Part shown: positions 44,965 through 62,529 of the stretch, in pieces | Numbering within the stretch: position 1 is the first letter of the stretch | Layout of the letters: each line of letters starts with the position of its first letter | NCBI RefSeq assembly: GCF_003144195.1 | Contig: NW_020290064.1 | Coordinates: 26,752-90,751, forward strand | Reading direction: 5' to 3' | DNA length: 64,000 bases | From: Ceraceosorus guamensis | Lineage: Eukaryota > Basidiomycota > Exobasidiomycetes > Ceraceosorales > Ceraceosoraceae | The notes under the pieces: model-generated | What the model saw: the letters and a program-made list of their open reading frames with translations, nothing else | Database searches by the model: none | What the model was told of the DNA's origin: nothing | Translations under genes and position numbers: made by a program

Positions 44965-46044
44965 TCATTCCAGCGCCTCGTCTCCGTCGGCAATGCTGGA
45001 AAAGCTGAGCGTCTCTACTCGGCCTCTTCCTTTCGTCTCATTCTCCAGCAACTCGTTGATCTGGCGCAACGCTCCCGGATCGATCGATGCGATCTGGTCG
45101 GTGTGGTGAGAGGTTTCGAATCAGTTCTGACAAACAGTCGCATCACTTGGCTTGTTCCTTGCTTTCTCTGCGCACGACCGCCCCTCAGTCGATTGCGAAG
45201 CGAACAAGGCAACTCACAAGTTCCCAATCTTCCGTCCAATCGTCTTCCTCGACCTTTTCCACCAGCGGCAATAGCTTCTCTTTGAGCTTTTTGCCCTCCT
45301 TGTTGGACATGGTTATCCTCACGCGCATCTTTGCCCTTTCGATCGGTAGCGTGTCGGATGATTGCAGCAGCTTGATCACGTCCAACACCTTTCGCGGGTC
45401 GGGACGAGAAGCAATCGGCTACGTCTCAGCACAACGAGATCGACTAGAGACCAGACGGGAACGCACACTCCGCTCACCTGCTGTTTAGCGCTCCTGCCCG
45501 TCTTGATGCTGTACCCAGCATCGTGCATGGCCTTTTCGATGATGCCGACGGTATAAGGTCTCTGTGATCCGGGGTCCACGCATTTCTCCGCCACTCCAGT
45601 CGCAATCTCTCTGAATGAATTGCTCAGTTCATGAGAGCGTTCCTTCTCTCCCACCTGCAAGTCGCCCTTTTTTAATATCTATCATCGTCCCCCATCCATT
45701 CCGTGCAAGAAGAGGTTTGCACCGGTCAGCAAGGGGAGGGGGGCAGACATCCTCGGTCATTGCATGTGGCACAAGCGCAAACTCACTTCAAGCAACGCCT
45801 CATCCGTATTCAAACCGGGAAAAGCCTTTTCAACATCCTCTTTGCTAGCAGTCTGCCCCTTTGAAACATTGACAAATATGCTCTTGATCTGAAGCACCTC
45901 GTCCAAATCCTTCTCTACTCCTGTCCTCCATTCCCGAACCTTGTTCTTGTAACACGCAACTTCGAAACGTTTGCCGCTGCGCTTGTACCGAACGACGGAG
46001 ACGTTGGTCAACTTGATGACGTTGGCCGGTTGATTGATCGGCAT
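44965..46044 (-). CDS. SDO1: Ribosome maturation factor SDO1 (SBDS)
   Basis: Four exons: 46044-45787, 45654-45478, 45388-45218, 45093-44965; 244 residues, usual length. SBDS works with the GTPase Efl1 to release Tif6/eIF6 from late 60S subunits in the cytoplasm. The N-terminal FYSH domain shows [42 protein letters not shown] and FVNVSKGQ; the middle domain shows EKER.HEL...[40 protein letters not shown]; the C-terminal part has [10 protein letters not shown] and ETKGRG. All exon joins are in phase 0. It shares a 642-bp divergent promoter with MCM2. Confidence 0.96.
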
Positions 46045-46290
46045 GATGCTTCAGGATAGCTTGGTGCGTGTTGGTCAAGGGGGTTGGCGAGGGATGAGGG
46101 ATGAGGGATGAGGGATGACCAGTGAGCGCAGCGCATACACCCTCTCGACTACTTTTTGCGCAAGTCGTGAGTGAGGCTGGTGCACTCAGTGACTGCACGA
46201 GAAAGTGGAGTCGCTGCATGAGGCTAGCATATCGTCCAATCTAGAACTATCCTTTTTGCATCAACGCGGACACCAATTCCCCACTTACCG

Positions 46291-46395
46291 ACGCGTCAAT
46301 TTACGCGCTCGACCGACCGACCGACTTGACGCGTCCACGCGTTCCTTCTTTGCGCGTTGGATGCGAGTCTTGAGTTGTGAGTCTTTCTGACGCGT
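46291..46395. promoter_or_regulatory. Cluster of four ACGCGT (MCB) boxes upstream of MCM2
   Basis: ACGCGT occurs at 46291, 46329, 46337 and 46390, within 105 bp, about 290-395 bp before the MCM2 start. In yeasts MBF binds this core at replication genes including MCMs, so the cluster probably drives G1/S expression of MCM2. Confidence 0.65.
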
Positions 46396-46430
46396 TTTGC
46401 CCTGAGAGGCATCACACGGTTCGAGACGCA

Positions 46431-46475
46431 GGGCAGGGCAGGGCAGGGCAGGGCAGGGCAGAGCAGGGCAGGGCA
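46431..46475. repeat. (GGGCA)9 pentanucleotide array
   Basis: Nine tandem units, one changed to GAGCA, lie just downstream of the MCB cluster and about 210 bp upstream of the MCM2 start. Confidence 0.9.
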
Positions 46476-46686
46476 CCGGCGGGAGCACATTCACGATTCC
46501 AACGAGGACTTGGCCTGCGTGTGGCTCAAGGGTGCAGGCAGACCCATTCGGGCCCTGAGCCAAGCTTGTCTTTGACTTGACCAGCATCTCGCATCCCTTC
46601 GCTTGGCCACCCACCACCATCCATCCCTTTCTCCAGCCTTCGATTGGTCAAGGTCATCCTTCCGCAGCAACGAACGAATCTACACG

Positions 46687-49946
<3,260 letters not shown>

Positions 49947-50920
49947 TGTCAAACATCGTGTTCTGTGCTGCGCTCGCGTATCCCTCCACCCCCATTTTCC
50001 CGCTTCCCCAACTTTTCCCCCGCTCCCTTCTCCCTTCTCCCCCCCCCCCCCCGAGTCTCTGATATCGTCTCCCATTCGTCATGCACATGTCTTCTCGCCG
50101 ATCCCTTGACTTGTACGCCTTTTCCAGACTCGCTTTGTTCCCCCCCTTTTCCCGCGTGTATCTGATACATCCACGAACACATCACTCGCTTCTTCATCTT
50201 TGCTTTTTAGTGCCCCAGCAATGCGCATCCAAATTCTCTGGGCTGCAAGGTGTGGGGGACAGGTGTGGCTGGCCGAGGCTGCTTCGACGGGAGACGAAGC
50301 GAGATGAGGCTGAGAGCGGCAAGAGAGCATCTTTTTGGAGGAGGAGGGAGGGAGGAAGGGAAGGGGCGAAGCGCGAGTGCCGGCATGATGCCACCTCGAT
50401 GGGAATACAGAGTTGGACTTTTTTGGGGGCGCGCGCGCGCGCGCAAAATTCTTGTGCGCACGCACGGATGATGGAATGTTGTGAGAAACGCGAGAGTCGC
50501 ACCGGTGTGGGCGCAAGAGGCGGCCGTACTTGGCAAGAGGGGTGGGGGGAGGTAGAAAGAGAGAGGGAAAGAGATCGTGTTTCGAGCAGGAATTGACTGC
50601 GACTGCGACGGTAAATGGCCGCGTCATTCAATACACCCAGCTCATCCCCCATCCTTTTCTCTTGTTCAGATATTTGCAAATCTAGCTGGCAACCATCCTA
50701 GCACGCAAGAGACGTGTGGGGGAAAATCAGGTCAACGATTCTCGATTCGCTATTGGTATGCATTGCTGATGAGCACTTCGTTTCGGCTTGGATTTAGGGG
50801 ATGTAGGTGAACAGAGCGCCCGTGCATAGAAGCCGCTGCAGAAATCGTATGGTAAAAGCATTGTGCTGGCGATGCTTTGCTCTTGGCCGAGATTCTGGGC
50901 TAAGGCCTCGCTGAATCAAA
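49947..50920. other. Convergent MCM2 / SEM1 spacer
   Basis: It has C-rich tracts (14 C at 50039-50052), a (GC)n run near 50431-50443 and purine-rich stretches near 50335-50365 and 50540-50575. No gene with family resemblance is seen. Confidence 0.5.
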
Positions 50921-51788
50921 TTAGGTCGACATGGCGTGAGAAGTCTTTTCCAGCTCAGCCCTGGAGATTGCGGCAAGGGAGAGGATGGTGGCGCAATGTG
51001 TCAGAGAGGGGCACCATGCTCTTGCCGAACAAACCTCCTAGAAAAAAAAAGGACGAGCAAACTCCCACTCACCTCAAGGCTAGACTGAAATCATCCTCCA
51101 CATCATCATCGTCCCAATTATCCTCCCACAGATGATCAGCCCCGCCAGTCTGAGAACCAGTGGCGCCTCGCTCGCCAATCATGCTCGATCCTGCTGCTCC
51201 TGCCGCGCCCGATGGAGTGGTGTTGGAACCAATGTGGGACAAGGAGGTGGCCGAGTCTTGCCAGTCTGTGTGAGGCAACGAGACAAAGGCGCGTTTAGCG
51301 ATGTTGCGCGGCAGGGCTGAGACCATGCGAAAGCTTGGCATTACAAAGTGGCGCTGTGAAGAGGGTGCCGAGACCTGCGATTGCTGGCCCACCAGAAAGG
51401 GTGCTGCGTCCCCTCGAGCATGGTCTGCTTCGTGCTCCGCCACACATCACGAACTCCCTCTCCCCCCCCCTCCCCCCCCCCCCCAACCTAAACTCTTTCT
51501 TCATACGCGCATTTTACCAAGATGCTCGATCAGAATTCTGCGATGGCTAGCTAGCTGCCCCTTGCCCGTTTCCCACTCCATCCGCCTTCGTCTCCAATCT
51601 CCACCGACTCGCCCTTGCGACTCACCGTGAGCTTCAAACTCTTCGAATTCATCGTCCTCCTCCAACACACCATGTCCAGGCAGCTCGTTATTCTGACCCT
51701 GATCACCTTGGGCTTGTGTCTGAGTTTGGACTTGCGCTTGAGCTCCACCTGCAGGCACGTTGGATCCTGAAGGGTTGTTCGATGACAT
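50921..51788 (-). CDS. SEM1: Proteasome lid subunit SEM1/DSS1 (RPN15)
   Basis: Three exons: 51788-51626, 51265-51073, 50960-50921; 131 residues. Sem1/Dss1 is a small acidic disordered protein that stabilises the 19S lid and also serves TREX-2 and BRCA2-type repair complexes. The two conserved acidic motifs are plain: LEEDDEFEEFEAHDWQD and LWEDNWDDDDVEDDFS followed by LALRAELEKT across the last splice. It is longer than the usual 70-90 residues, owing to a Gln/Asn/Gly-rich N-terminus of about 40 residues and a Gly/Ala/Ser-rich spacer between the motifs. The first intron (360 nt) is C-rich. Confidence 0.93.
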
Positions 51789-53434
51789 TTTGGGCCAGTT
51801 GGTCCTGCAGCTTTTGGAGCTATCTATCGTCTGTGCGGATTAGAGATTGCGCGTGCGCTGATCGTCTCTCTTAAATATCGCTCTTGGATCTTGATGGTAG
51901 AGGCAGCAGAGGGACAGTGGTGGCGAGTGTGCAAGTTGAAGATCGAGAGGCAAGATTGGTCGCCTAGCTGTGGACAAAAGTCCAGCATGACTCGTGACTC
52001 TCTCGAAGCAGCCATCGCATGCATACACGACCGATTGAACGCGCGTCGGATGGGGGAGCTATGCATGCAAGCAGGCAGACGCGACGTAGCAGCATCACAA
52101 GCAGCGCACCGTGCGCGGGCGGGCGACGAACAACCTCTCACGCAGTCGGCTTTGTTCGGCCGATGACGATGGGCCACATCGAACGAAATCGACATCAATT
52201 CACGATTAAGTCACGAGTCGCCGCACTCTTGACTCTGACTGACTCGAGACTCTGACGCCAGAACTCGCGACGTCCAAGATTCAACTCCTGACAGGAATCG
52301 TCCGCGGGTTGGATAATCGTGGTGAATTTGCCATGCGCTTATCGCCACCTGTGACGAATTGATCATCGCCAGTCAGAGTCACAGTTGTAGGTCAAGACTG
52401 AATCAAGATGTGGACTGCGGACTCGTGGACATGGGGCAAACTTCACCTCTACGTCTGCCGATGGAGTTATCGTGACCATGCGCTGGCGTATCAGGCGTGT
52501 CTCGTCGCTCGCCTCGCAATCACCGAATCCGTGACTAAGCTTGAAGCTTGAACGAGTGACCGTGGCACGTTGCAAGGCGATTAGATCGATGACGACAGGA
52601 TCAAGTGCATGGTAAAAGATCAAAGCGCTCGACCTAACCTCCAAAATCAATATCGAGAGAATCGGATTGAAACGACGATGATCCACGTGCGGACGGAGCG
52701 CAACAAGTCAAGAGTGCGGGACACGGCTGTATCTTGTCCCTTCAACTCGCGCCAAATCCAACGATATTTGACAAAAGCTCAATCAAAAGACCCACGAGTC
52801 GCAGAAACTTGGTTCAGCATCACCAACAGCACAACACAGCGATACGAGCCCAAGTAGCAAGCAAAGAGATGCAGAGGAAGAGAGGGAGAGAGGGAGGGAG
52901 TGAGACTTGCGTCATGCGATGCAATGACAGCTGTTGAGAAATGAGCTCGCGAAAAAGAGAACTTTCGACTTGTTGGACGCAACACCTTGACTGGGCATCG
53001 TCACTGAGTGACGGAAATCATCCATGCTTGCCACGCACGCTCCTTCTGGCTTTTGAGCAATCGTGAGCTTGGCGAGATGCAGAATTCAATTTCGCACCCT
53101 TTTCTGCGCCAAGCAGGCGTCTTTCACAAGCTGACGAAGCCGTCTCACCCTCGTGCAGCTCGGCACTTCATCTTCTTTTCTTATATCCAATCTTTTTCTG
53201 CGAGTGCCCAACACGGGAGAATGGCAGATCGGTTGGATATGCCATTCAATTTGTGGGCGCATCTTCAACGTGTGGAACGCGAGAGAGTACAGTCGAGTTC
53301 CACGTCGCCCACTTGGCCTGATCCAGCCAAGCCGGGTCGTCCATCACCATGCAGCTTGCCCAAAGCTTCCTCCCTCTGATCACAGACCGACGCCGTCATC
53401 TCGCAGTGGCGAGGTTTTCACAGGAGGTATTGGA
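51789..53434. other. Intergenic region, SEM1 promoter and SmE 3' region
   Basis: No believable gene is seen in these 1.6 kb. Around 52190-52280 there is a run of ATTCACGATTAAGTCACGAG and GACTCTGACTGACTCGAGACTC-like words, part of the dispersed family. Confidence 0.45.
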
Positions 53435-54139
53435 CTATTGAGCCACCGTCAAGACGCTTATATTGTCCCCCTTGAGCAAGATTCTCCCTGATTTGAGGTT
53501 GCGGGGAGATGGCGTCAGTCGAGAAAGCGAGACGGTAAGCGAAGGTACTGGATCGGCCAGTCGACTGTTCGCAGAGTCGTTGTACCTCCGAGCCCAACCC
53601 AGCTCTGGCTGACCAGTCGCAGATTTGATAGCGAGTGTGCGCGGTCGCCCCATGCACCTCTCGTCTTTTCCCAAACATCTACCAACATATTTGGCCACAC
53701 GTGACGGCATGAGTCCCTGTGTCTCTCCCCTTGCATTCCCGATGTCCCTCCACCCACGAACAAGGTGGCTTTTTGCCGAGTCTTGTATCTCACCTAATTC
53801 GGCTCTTTGACCCGCCTTTTCTTTTCTGATGTGCACCTCTTCCGCCTCTGCCAATGTCACGTTCATAAATTCGTCGAAGCCCTGATGGTGGATGGATGGA
53901 GGATCGAGGATTGAAGATAAGAACAGTTCAACTACGTCGAACGCGGCTCCTCACGAGCACCAGACACACGAGCGCCCGTGCACCGGGAGAGTTACCCCTG
54001 AACTACTCACGATAATGACACCTTCCAACTTGAAGTCCAAATTATCGTACAGCCAAATCGAAACGCGCGTCTTTTGTTGGAGGAACTTGAAAATGACATT
54101 GATGGGTTGCACCATCACCCTCTGTTGCCGACTACCCAT
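53435..54139 (-). CDS. SME1: Small nuclear ribonucleoprotein SmE
   Basis: Three exons: 54139-54011, 53881-53794, 53487-53435; 89 residues, right for SmE (about 90). It joins the heptameric Sm ring on U1, U2, U4 and U5 snRNAs. Sm1 motif: VMVQPINVIFKFLQQKTRVSIWLYDNLDFKLEGVIIGFDEFMNVTL; Sm2: GRILLKGDNISVLT. The second intron is long for this locus (306 nt). It is divergent from the NKAP-like gene, another splicing-linked factor. Confidence 0.95.
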
Positions 54140-54853
54140 CTTTGAAAGAGTGTCTCGTGCGCAAAGACGAGGTTAGAGATGAGTGTATGCTGGGGTGGAT
54201 GGGACGCTCAGAGCGAATCGGTTGGTGGAAAATGACGATGGACACGTGGGGGTTCCACTGATGCTGTATGGAGACCCACGACTGCACTGTCACGCTTATG
54301 ACCCTTCCCTTGCTCGTGAAGATGATACCGAACTTGCTATGCTGCGTTCTTCAGGAGGCCAAGGCTTCTCGACTTGCAGGAAGGCGCTGTGGACGTTCCG
54401 TGTGAATGCAAGGCCTCAAGTAGCAGCCTGCCTCGCGACGATGAAGGCGGGGAAGCTGCTCTTCAAGCCGCAAATTCGGTAAATGCTATGAGACTCGGTG
54501 ATGCCTTTCAGAGGTCCGCGCAAAGAGCAGTGGGAAGATTGGGATGGTGAGATGCAAGGTGGTAGCGAAGAAACTTGACTCAAGCACAATTTAGGCTTCT
54601 TGCAGGCGCATGACATCGCCAGAAGCGTGTACGGTGGTACAGTAGCACTTAAGTGGGACGCGTAAAGGTTTGGCACCGCCTGAATTTTGGGCGCGCTCAG
54701 CCATGCATACAAAGCCAGCCATTACGACAACTCGTGCCCTTCGACCGACTGCGCTTCACTTCGCCACCATCAACCCATAGTCTTGCAATCGCCCCTTCAT
54801 CTGTCATCTCTCCCAAGGTACACGCCCACATTCTTGCGACGGAATCTCGGATC
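54140..54853. other. Divergent SmE / NKAP-like promoter region
   Basis: One ACGCGT lies at 54658-54663. Otherwise nothing is recognised. Confidence 0.5.
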
Positions 54854-57081
<2,228 letters not shown>

Positions 57082-59671
57082 ATGGCGACCGTTGCAGCGA
57101 CCCCTCGACCTTCCAAGCGGCCACGCACGACGAGCAAGGCGCTCACGCTTGATCAGCTGCCGAACGACCCTGCAGAGCTTCAGAGCAAGCTGCTCGAGCT
57201 CTCTGGCAATGTCCTGTCAGAAGCGCTGGAGATGTTGCTCAAGGTGAGCGTCTACAATGTTTGGGCAAACAGACGCTGTGGGCCTGTTCGCGACTCAACC
57301 AGCACCCCTGCTATCCACCTCGCCAATGTAGCACGCTAGGGAAACAAGCAATCAGACCCCGGTCGGCGAGGTGCTGCTCAGTGCAGCCACCGAAGCGCTC
57401 TACCGCGCTTCGTCCAACGCACATCCGTCTGCCACAGCCAAACGACAGAAGCAAGAAGCGACGAGGTCGCCCAGGCGATGTGGAACGTTCAACGACGGCA
57501 CGTTCACCTCCGAGGACTATGCTCAGCTGGTCCGATGCGACACTTACCGCGTAGATGCTCTGTCATTGGTTTGGAGAGAACTTCCGACGCAGGACAAAAG
57601 TCGATGCGCCAGCAAGACTCTCGCAAGCGTCAAAGCTACCGAACTTCATCAGGATGCTGCTCGGCTTGCTAGAGCAGCGCTGCAACTATTGCCAGACGAA
57701 CCAAAGGCATATCATAGAGCTGCTGAAGCGCTGAGAGCTTGTGGGCAAGCACAGCAGGCTTTGAAAGCGATCGAGAAGTCTCCCAGATATTCGCCGAGGG
57801 ACGGGTCGTCTTGGGACTATGCATTCACCCAACTGCAAGCACGACTAGATGGACCGGCGGTGAACCTGCTTTCGGTGAGGATTCGCGCATTCTTGACGCT
57901 TCATGAAGCACTTGTGCGTCGCCTGTAATCTAGCAACATTTCATCTTACCTTTCCGCCTCCTCTTTGGGGCAGGACGACACCCTGTCCGCAATCTTCGCT
58001 CAACTCCCGCGGCGAACTCTCAACATCATCGGCGAGGTTTGTCCACGCTGGCGCTCCGTCGTCGCAACACCAGAATTGTCTCGTCACCTCACCGTAGACT
58101 TGGACAATCGGGACTGGCGCAAAGCTGCATTGCGGGAATGTCGGGCTGCAGAGCACCGCGTCAAAACTTGGATCATTGAGCCCTCGAAGAATAAAGCTGC
58201 GGCCGAGCTCTTAAAATTGGCTGGCGAGCAGGAAAGAGCTGCTTTGAAAGGCTTCTTTCACCTTCATTCTTCGATCGCTAAGAGCGGCGCTATGGCTTGC
58301 TTGAACGAAACGCACGACTTCATCAGGTGGGCTTGCGAAGCGCCTCATCTGCAACACCTCGTCTTGCCCGAAGGATCGCTGGCAGCGCGCGAGTGCACGC
58401 GGAAGACGGCCGTGGAGTTTAGGTGCAGGGTGCACGACAGTCACATTCCCGAATGCGCCTCGACTTTCAAGGATTATCTGGATTGGTATTCTTGCGATCT
58501 GCCGGTCTTACCCGCAAGCCTTTCAGCGCGTGCCTTGAAGACGTTGGTCGTTCCGGAATTTCATATTTGGGAGCCGAAAACGTGGGCATCGCTGGAACAT
58601 TCGCTGCGACATCTCCGAGTCTACAAGAATGGTTTGCTCTGCGCTTTGATGGATGTGCTCTACCGAACGTGTAAGACTTTGGAGACGCTCAACTGGTGCT
58701 TCGTGGAAGATGCTGGCCTCATGTCGAGGATCATGGAGACATGCCACTATCCTCCGGACATGCGTGTGCCGGCGGCGTGTCCGCAGCTGCGATATCTTCG
58801 CCTTACTAGTCCGCCCGGCTACGGAAGGGCTCCGCTCGAGTGGTACAGTCTCAAAGAATGCTCTTTCCCCGCTTTGGAGGTCGTCGACATACAGCTCGGG
58901 CAACAGCACATGCTTCCTCTTTCTAACCTGCCCTCTTTGCGCGTCTTGCACATTCAAGCAGCTCCCAGCAAGGCCGATGCCATTCGACCTTGGGAAGATC
59001 TCAAGGTTGTGGAGAGACTTTTGCATGGATGGCCCGAGCAGCCGCCCACCTGGCTAGGCGCTGCCGAGGTTGTTGTTCACGATATCGGCGTTGCTGAGCT
59101 GGTCGACTTGTTCGACACGACGCGCGATCATTATTTGCCGAGGATGATCTCCTCCATAGTCATATGTGCATCGATCCACGATGGATTCGCGCTTCGTGCT
59201 GATGGTGCAAGTCGCACAGCAGCACCGTGCTGGTCTGCAGAAGGCTGGGTAGGCTTCTTGCGTCGATGGGTGGCGCTTCGTTTCGCAATGCATCGACAAG
59301 CTCCCAAAAATGTCATCGACTACATTTGCGATTTCGACAATCCACTTCCACTCAACAAGCCAGCTGTTCAGGTGGAGAAGAAGCAAAGCGGTAGTCCCTT
59401 TTCGCGCAACACTTCCGCCTCGAACATCACGGCGACTGTGGGACAGATTTTGCAAAAGTCGCGCATCCGGCTGCTAGAAGTCTGGCAGTACTTGGACCCT
59501 TCTTGCGACCCTGCAGCTTCTACACCGCAGGGCGTCCGAGGTGACGCTGCGCCCTTGCGTACCGTGTACTTGGCCCAGAGCGAGCTGAATCAGATCCGCA
59601 ACGAGGAGCGCTGGTTCAACGAGCATGGCGTCGAATTCGTCCTGATGAAGCCCACAGCGAATGCAGCCTAG
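57082..59671 (+). CDS. TPR and F-box protein, Dia2/Pof3-like
   Basis: Three exons: 57082-57243, 57356-57874, 57974-59671; 792 residues. Residues about 55-227 form TPR-like helices (ARLARAALQLLPDEPKAYHRAAEALRACGQAQQALKAIEK). An F-box follows at about 228-270 (TLSAIFAQLPRRTLNIIGEVCPRWRSVVATPEL). The remaining about 500 residues look like degenerate leucine-rich repeats (LKTLVVPEFHIW, LRHLRVYKN, LETLNWCF, LRYLRLTSP). The TPR-F-box-LRR order is that of yeast Dia2 and fission yeast Pof3, SCF adaptors in replisome disassembly and genome stability. Orthology is inference from architecture. The acceptor of exon two was chosen (AATCAG) because the nearer TAG acceptor breaks the frame. Confidence 0.7.
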
Positions 59672-60028
59672 GCGTATTCAAGCGGGCCTAGAATGATTGC
59701 GCATTTGGCTGCCGAGAGCGCGTTGATGCCTCAGACGAGGACTCATGCCGGAACGGGTCGAAATTTTGCCCGATCGAAAGTTCCCAGCCATTACCCCTCC
59801 CCACCCTTACCTTTGCGTGTAACCCAATCAGCCCTCATACCAAGACTGCTTGTATTTGCGAATACATGCCATATGATACCAAGTGCACGCGCAGCGCATG
59901 GCGTGACCCCAGCAGACGGGCATTCTGAGCAGGACGACTGTGCACAATTTGAAAGGAGTCGTCGATTGAGAATTGAATGTACATCTATCCAACACCGAGA
60001 ACAGTTTGGGGGGTGGGGAGGGGTTTTC
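59672..60028. other. Convergent F-box / NOP15-like spacer
   Basis: Nothing beyond presumed 3' UTRs is seen. Confidence 0.5.
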
Positions 60029-61376
60029 TTACGCCTGCCACATGATGGATATGGGAATGGATCACGCAGGTGTAAGCTTTCGAAATGATTCGGGGCAACG
60101 AAGAGCCAGCAAAATGTCGTACTCACGTAGCCCACGAATTCATAGTCGATCCCCTCGGCTTTCAAAGCTGCCTTTTTCTTCTCTTGCCTATCGAGCAGCT
60201 TCCTCTCGACCTCTGCTCGCTGCTCCGCATTTCGAGGCTGGAAAGAGTGTGGCAAGGGGAGCAGAGTCAGCGACAGAGATGGCAAGCTGCGTTCGGTTTG
60301 GTGTGTGCCAAGGGGGCCACACATCCCAAACTCACCTTGTCGTGCTGCACCCTGGCCAACCTATCTCTTGGGATCTTTCTAAAAGTGCGATTTGCCCCGA
60401 TCCACATGGAAGGATGAACCCTAGCAGCAGGCACCTGTCTAACTTGCAACAACCTTCCCTCGATCAGATAGTTATCCATCGTCTCCTGAACAATCTTTGC
60501 CACTTCGCCATCCTCAAACTCTACAAACGCATAATGCTTTGAAGCGCCCGTCCTCTTATTCCTCGACAATCTCAACCTGTTCACTTTTCCAAATTGTTCC
60601 AAGTAAGATCTCAATGCTGGTTCGATGAAGTGTTTGGGAAGTCGACCAAAGTAGAGCACGGAAGGGATGGATGCGATGGAGCTTCCTTTGAGGTTCTTTT
60701 TGCGCGCTACCGCATCCAATCTCGCTTTGACGTCTGCATCTTGTTTGCTGCTAGGCAACCTGACCAGCTCGCCCACAGCCAGCGATTTGTCCAACACCTC
60801 CTCCTCCTCTTCCTCCTCTGAATCGTCCGAGTCGCTCTCCAATCCAGACTCGCTAGCGCTCACTGATAAACCTCTCAAGATGGTCTCGTCACCTCCCGCA
60901 TCTACCTCCGAGTCCTCGGCGTCTTCTTCGTCAGAGATGACCAGTTCAGAAGCTACGAGGGGCGATTTGCTCTTGCTCTTGAGGGACTGTGATTGTTTCT
61001 TTGGTCTGGTAGATGATTCTTGCCCATCCGATCTGGTGCGCTTCTTGCCTCCACTCGTCTCTGTCGTCCCTTTGATCATCTTTCGACTCTGGCCCTCGCT
61101 CCATCCATTCGTTCCAACATCCTTCGACACCTCTTTCGCTTTGCGCGCAGCTTCGCTAGGTTTTGCAAGTCTAGCTTTAGGTTTCGCTTCGGCGTCCAAG
61201 TTTTTATCTTTTTTTGCAGTCGTAGCCTTGCGTTGGATTGTAGCGGGAGAGGAAGAAGAGCTGCTGGCGTCTGTGGAAGATGTTTTGCCCTTGCCCTTGC
61301 CTTTCAGAGTGGAAGAGGTCGGCTCGGTGGTCGTCACCTTGGCGCCCTTGCGCGTAGGTCTGGCTGCTGAGGGCAT
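60029..61376 (-). CDS. NOP15-like nucleolar RRM protein (MKI67-FHA-interacting type)
   Basis: Three coding exons: 61376-60336, 60237-60127, 60034-60029 (Ala then stop); 385 residues. The first about 230 residues are low-complexity, with Lys/Ser/Thr-rich basic segments and a long acidic stretch. The single RRM (about 233-310) shows RNP2 VLYFGRLP and RNP1 KHYAFVEF; after it comes the family motif NRTFRKIPRDRLARVQHDK and ERKLLDRQEKKKAALKAEGIDYEFVGY. Nop15/NIFK proteins act in pre-60S assembly around ITS2 in the nucleolus. The 6-base last exon follows an acceptor (GTGGCAG) that ends the protein just after the conserved GIDY.F.GY; reading the intron instead adds an unrelated tail. Confidence 0.8.
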
Positions 61377-62529
61377 CTTGACGCCGTGCAAGTTAGTGGG
61401 GCAGGGCTTGATTTCTCACTCGGCGCGAGCTGATTTGATCAGGCAAAAGTGTGCGTCTCAAAAGTTCCAGGTGGCGAAGAAATGACAGAGCAAGTAGCGG
61501 GCACTACTTTGAACCGATGATTGTGGAAGAGGGAATAATGGTCAGGACAGATGGGTAGAGGAAGAGGCAGTAGCAGCAATCTCTCACACTGTGGGACTGC
61601 ACTTGCGAAGGCGCACTCGCGATTCGTGAGTTCTGATGAAGTTTGCGCGGAAGCTGAAGAAATTACAAAAATTGGATTGAGATTGCACGTCACGTGACAT
61701 TGTCATCAATTTGAATGCGATTCAGAGAAGCCGCTTGTTTGGCAGCACCGCTCACCAGATTCGTGATTCTTGATTCGACATCCACACTCATCAGACAGAC
61801 AGACTATACTCTCTTCTTCTGACTCTTGAGCATTCAATTCCAAATTGTGATTGCTTCCACTTGATCGCCTTGACTCGCACTCAATTTGAAGGGCACACGA
61901 CGTTGGCTGCGATTCAGCAATGCCGAGTCGAGTCGAGTCGAGTCGAGTCGAGTCGGACGAAAGCAATCCAAAAGACTCTCTTTCCCGTATTCTCCACCCT
62001 TCCTCTGCACTCAGACTGGCAAATATGCGCAGCAATCAACAGATGAACAAAGCAACGGCGCACCTCGTCGCTCGGTCATCGTGATTGGGGCTGAAAAAGA
62101 GTCATCAATCAGAGTTCTCGAATCTCGTGTGTGCTTCCGCATACCAAATCGTGCAGGCAAGCAAGGAACGCGCAGCAAAGCTTCCACCGCTCCTTCTCCA
62201 GCGCCTCGTGCATCATTGCCAACGCGAATTGGGCCCTGGCGATCGCCGAGTTACCCTCGTCCTTCAACCCTTGCGACGATTGTGGATAAATTACGCGACT
62301 CGGACGCGAGGATCCTTTCACGCCATCCATTGATGCGCAACATCGACGAGTCAGTATTCGAGCTTTGGAAGATGAATTGACACGGTCGAGATGACTACTG
62401 TACATGGAAGTAGATGAGAGGGCGAGCCTTGGGCAAAGGAAAAAAAAAAAGACAACAAGAATCCTTAAGCAAGCATTCAAATTGACTTGGCGAACAGGGC
62501 GAGACGGACGTGAGAGTATTCACGTGATT
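61377..62529. other. Intergenic: NOP15-like promoter and NUF2 3' region
   Basis: It contains GTCACGTGAC at about 61691, GATTCGTGATTCTTGATTC at about 61759 and a GAGTC pentamer array (61925-61954). TTCACGTGATTC lies at about 62519-62530, touching the NUF2 stop. No gene is seen. Confidence 0.5.
61925..61954. repeat. (GAGTC)6 pentanucleotide array
   Basis: Six exact GAGTC units in intergenic DNA, about 550 bp upstream of the NOP15-like start. Confidence 0.95.

Larger units (their letters stand above)
46045..46686. other. Divergent SDO1 / MCM2 promoter region
   Basis: It contains the four-box MCB cluster (46291-46395), the GGGCA pentamer array (46431-46475) and a CATTCACGATTCC word at about 46490. 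No gene is seen. Confidence 0.6.

Noticed and set aside
60667-61485. 272-codon plus-strand ORF rich in Ser and Leu
   Set aside because: It is antisense to the low-complexity acidic/basic region of the NOP15-like gene.
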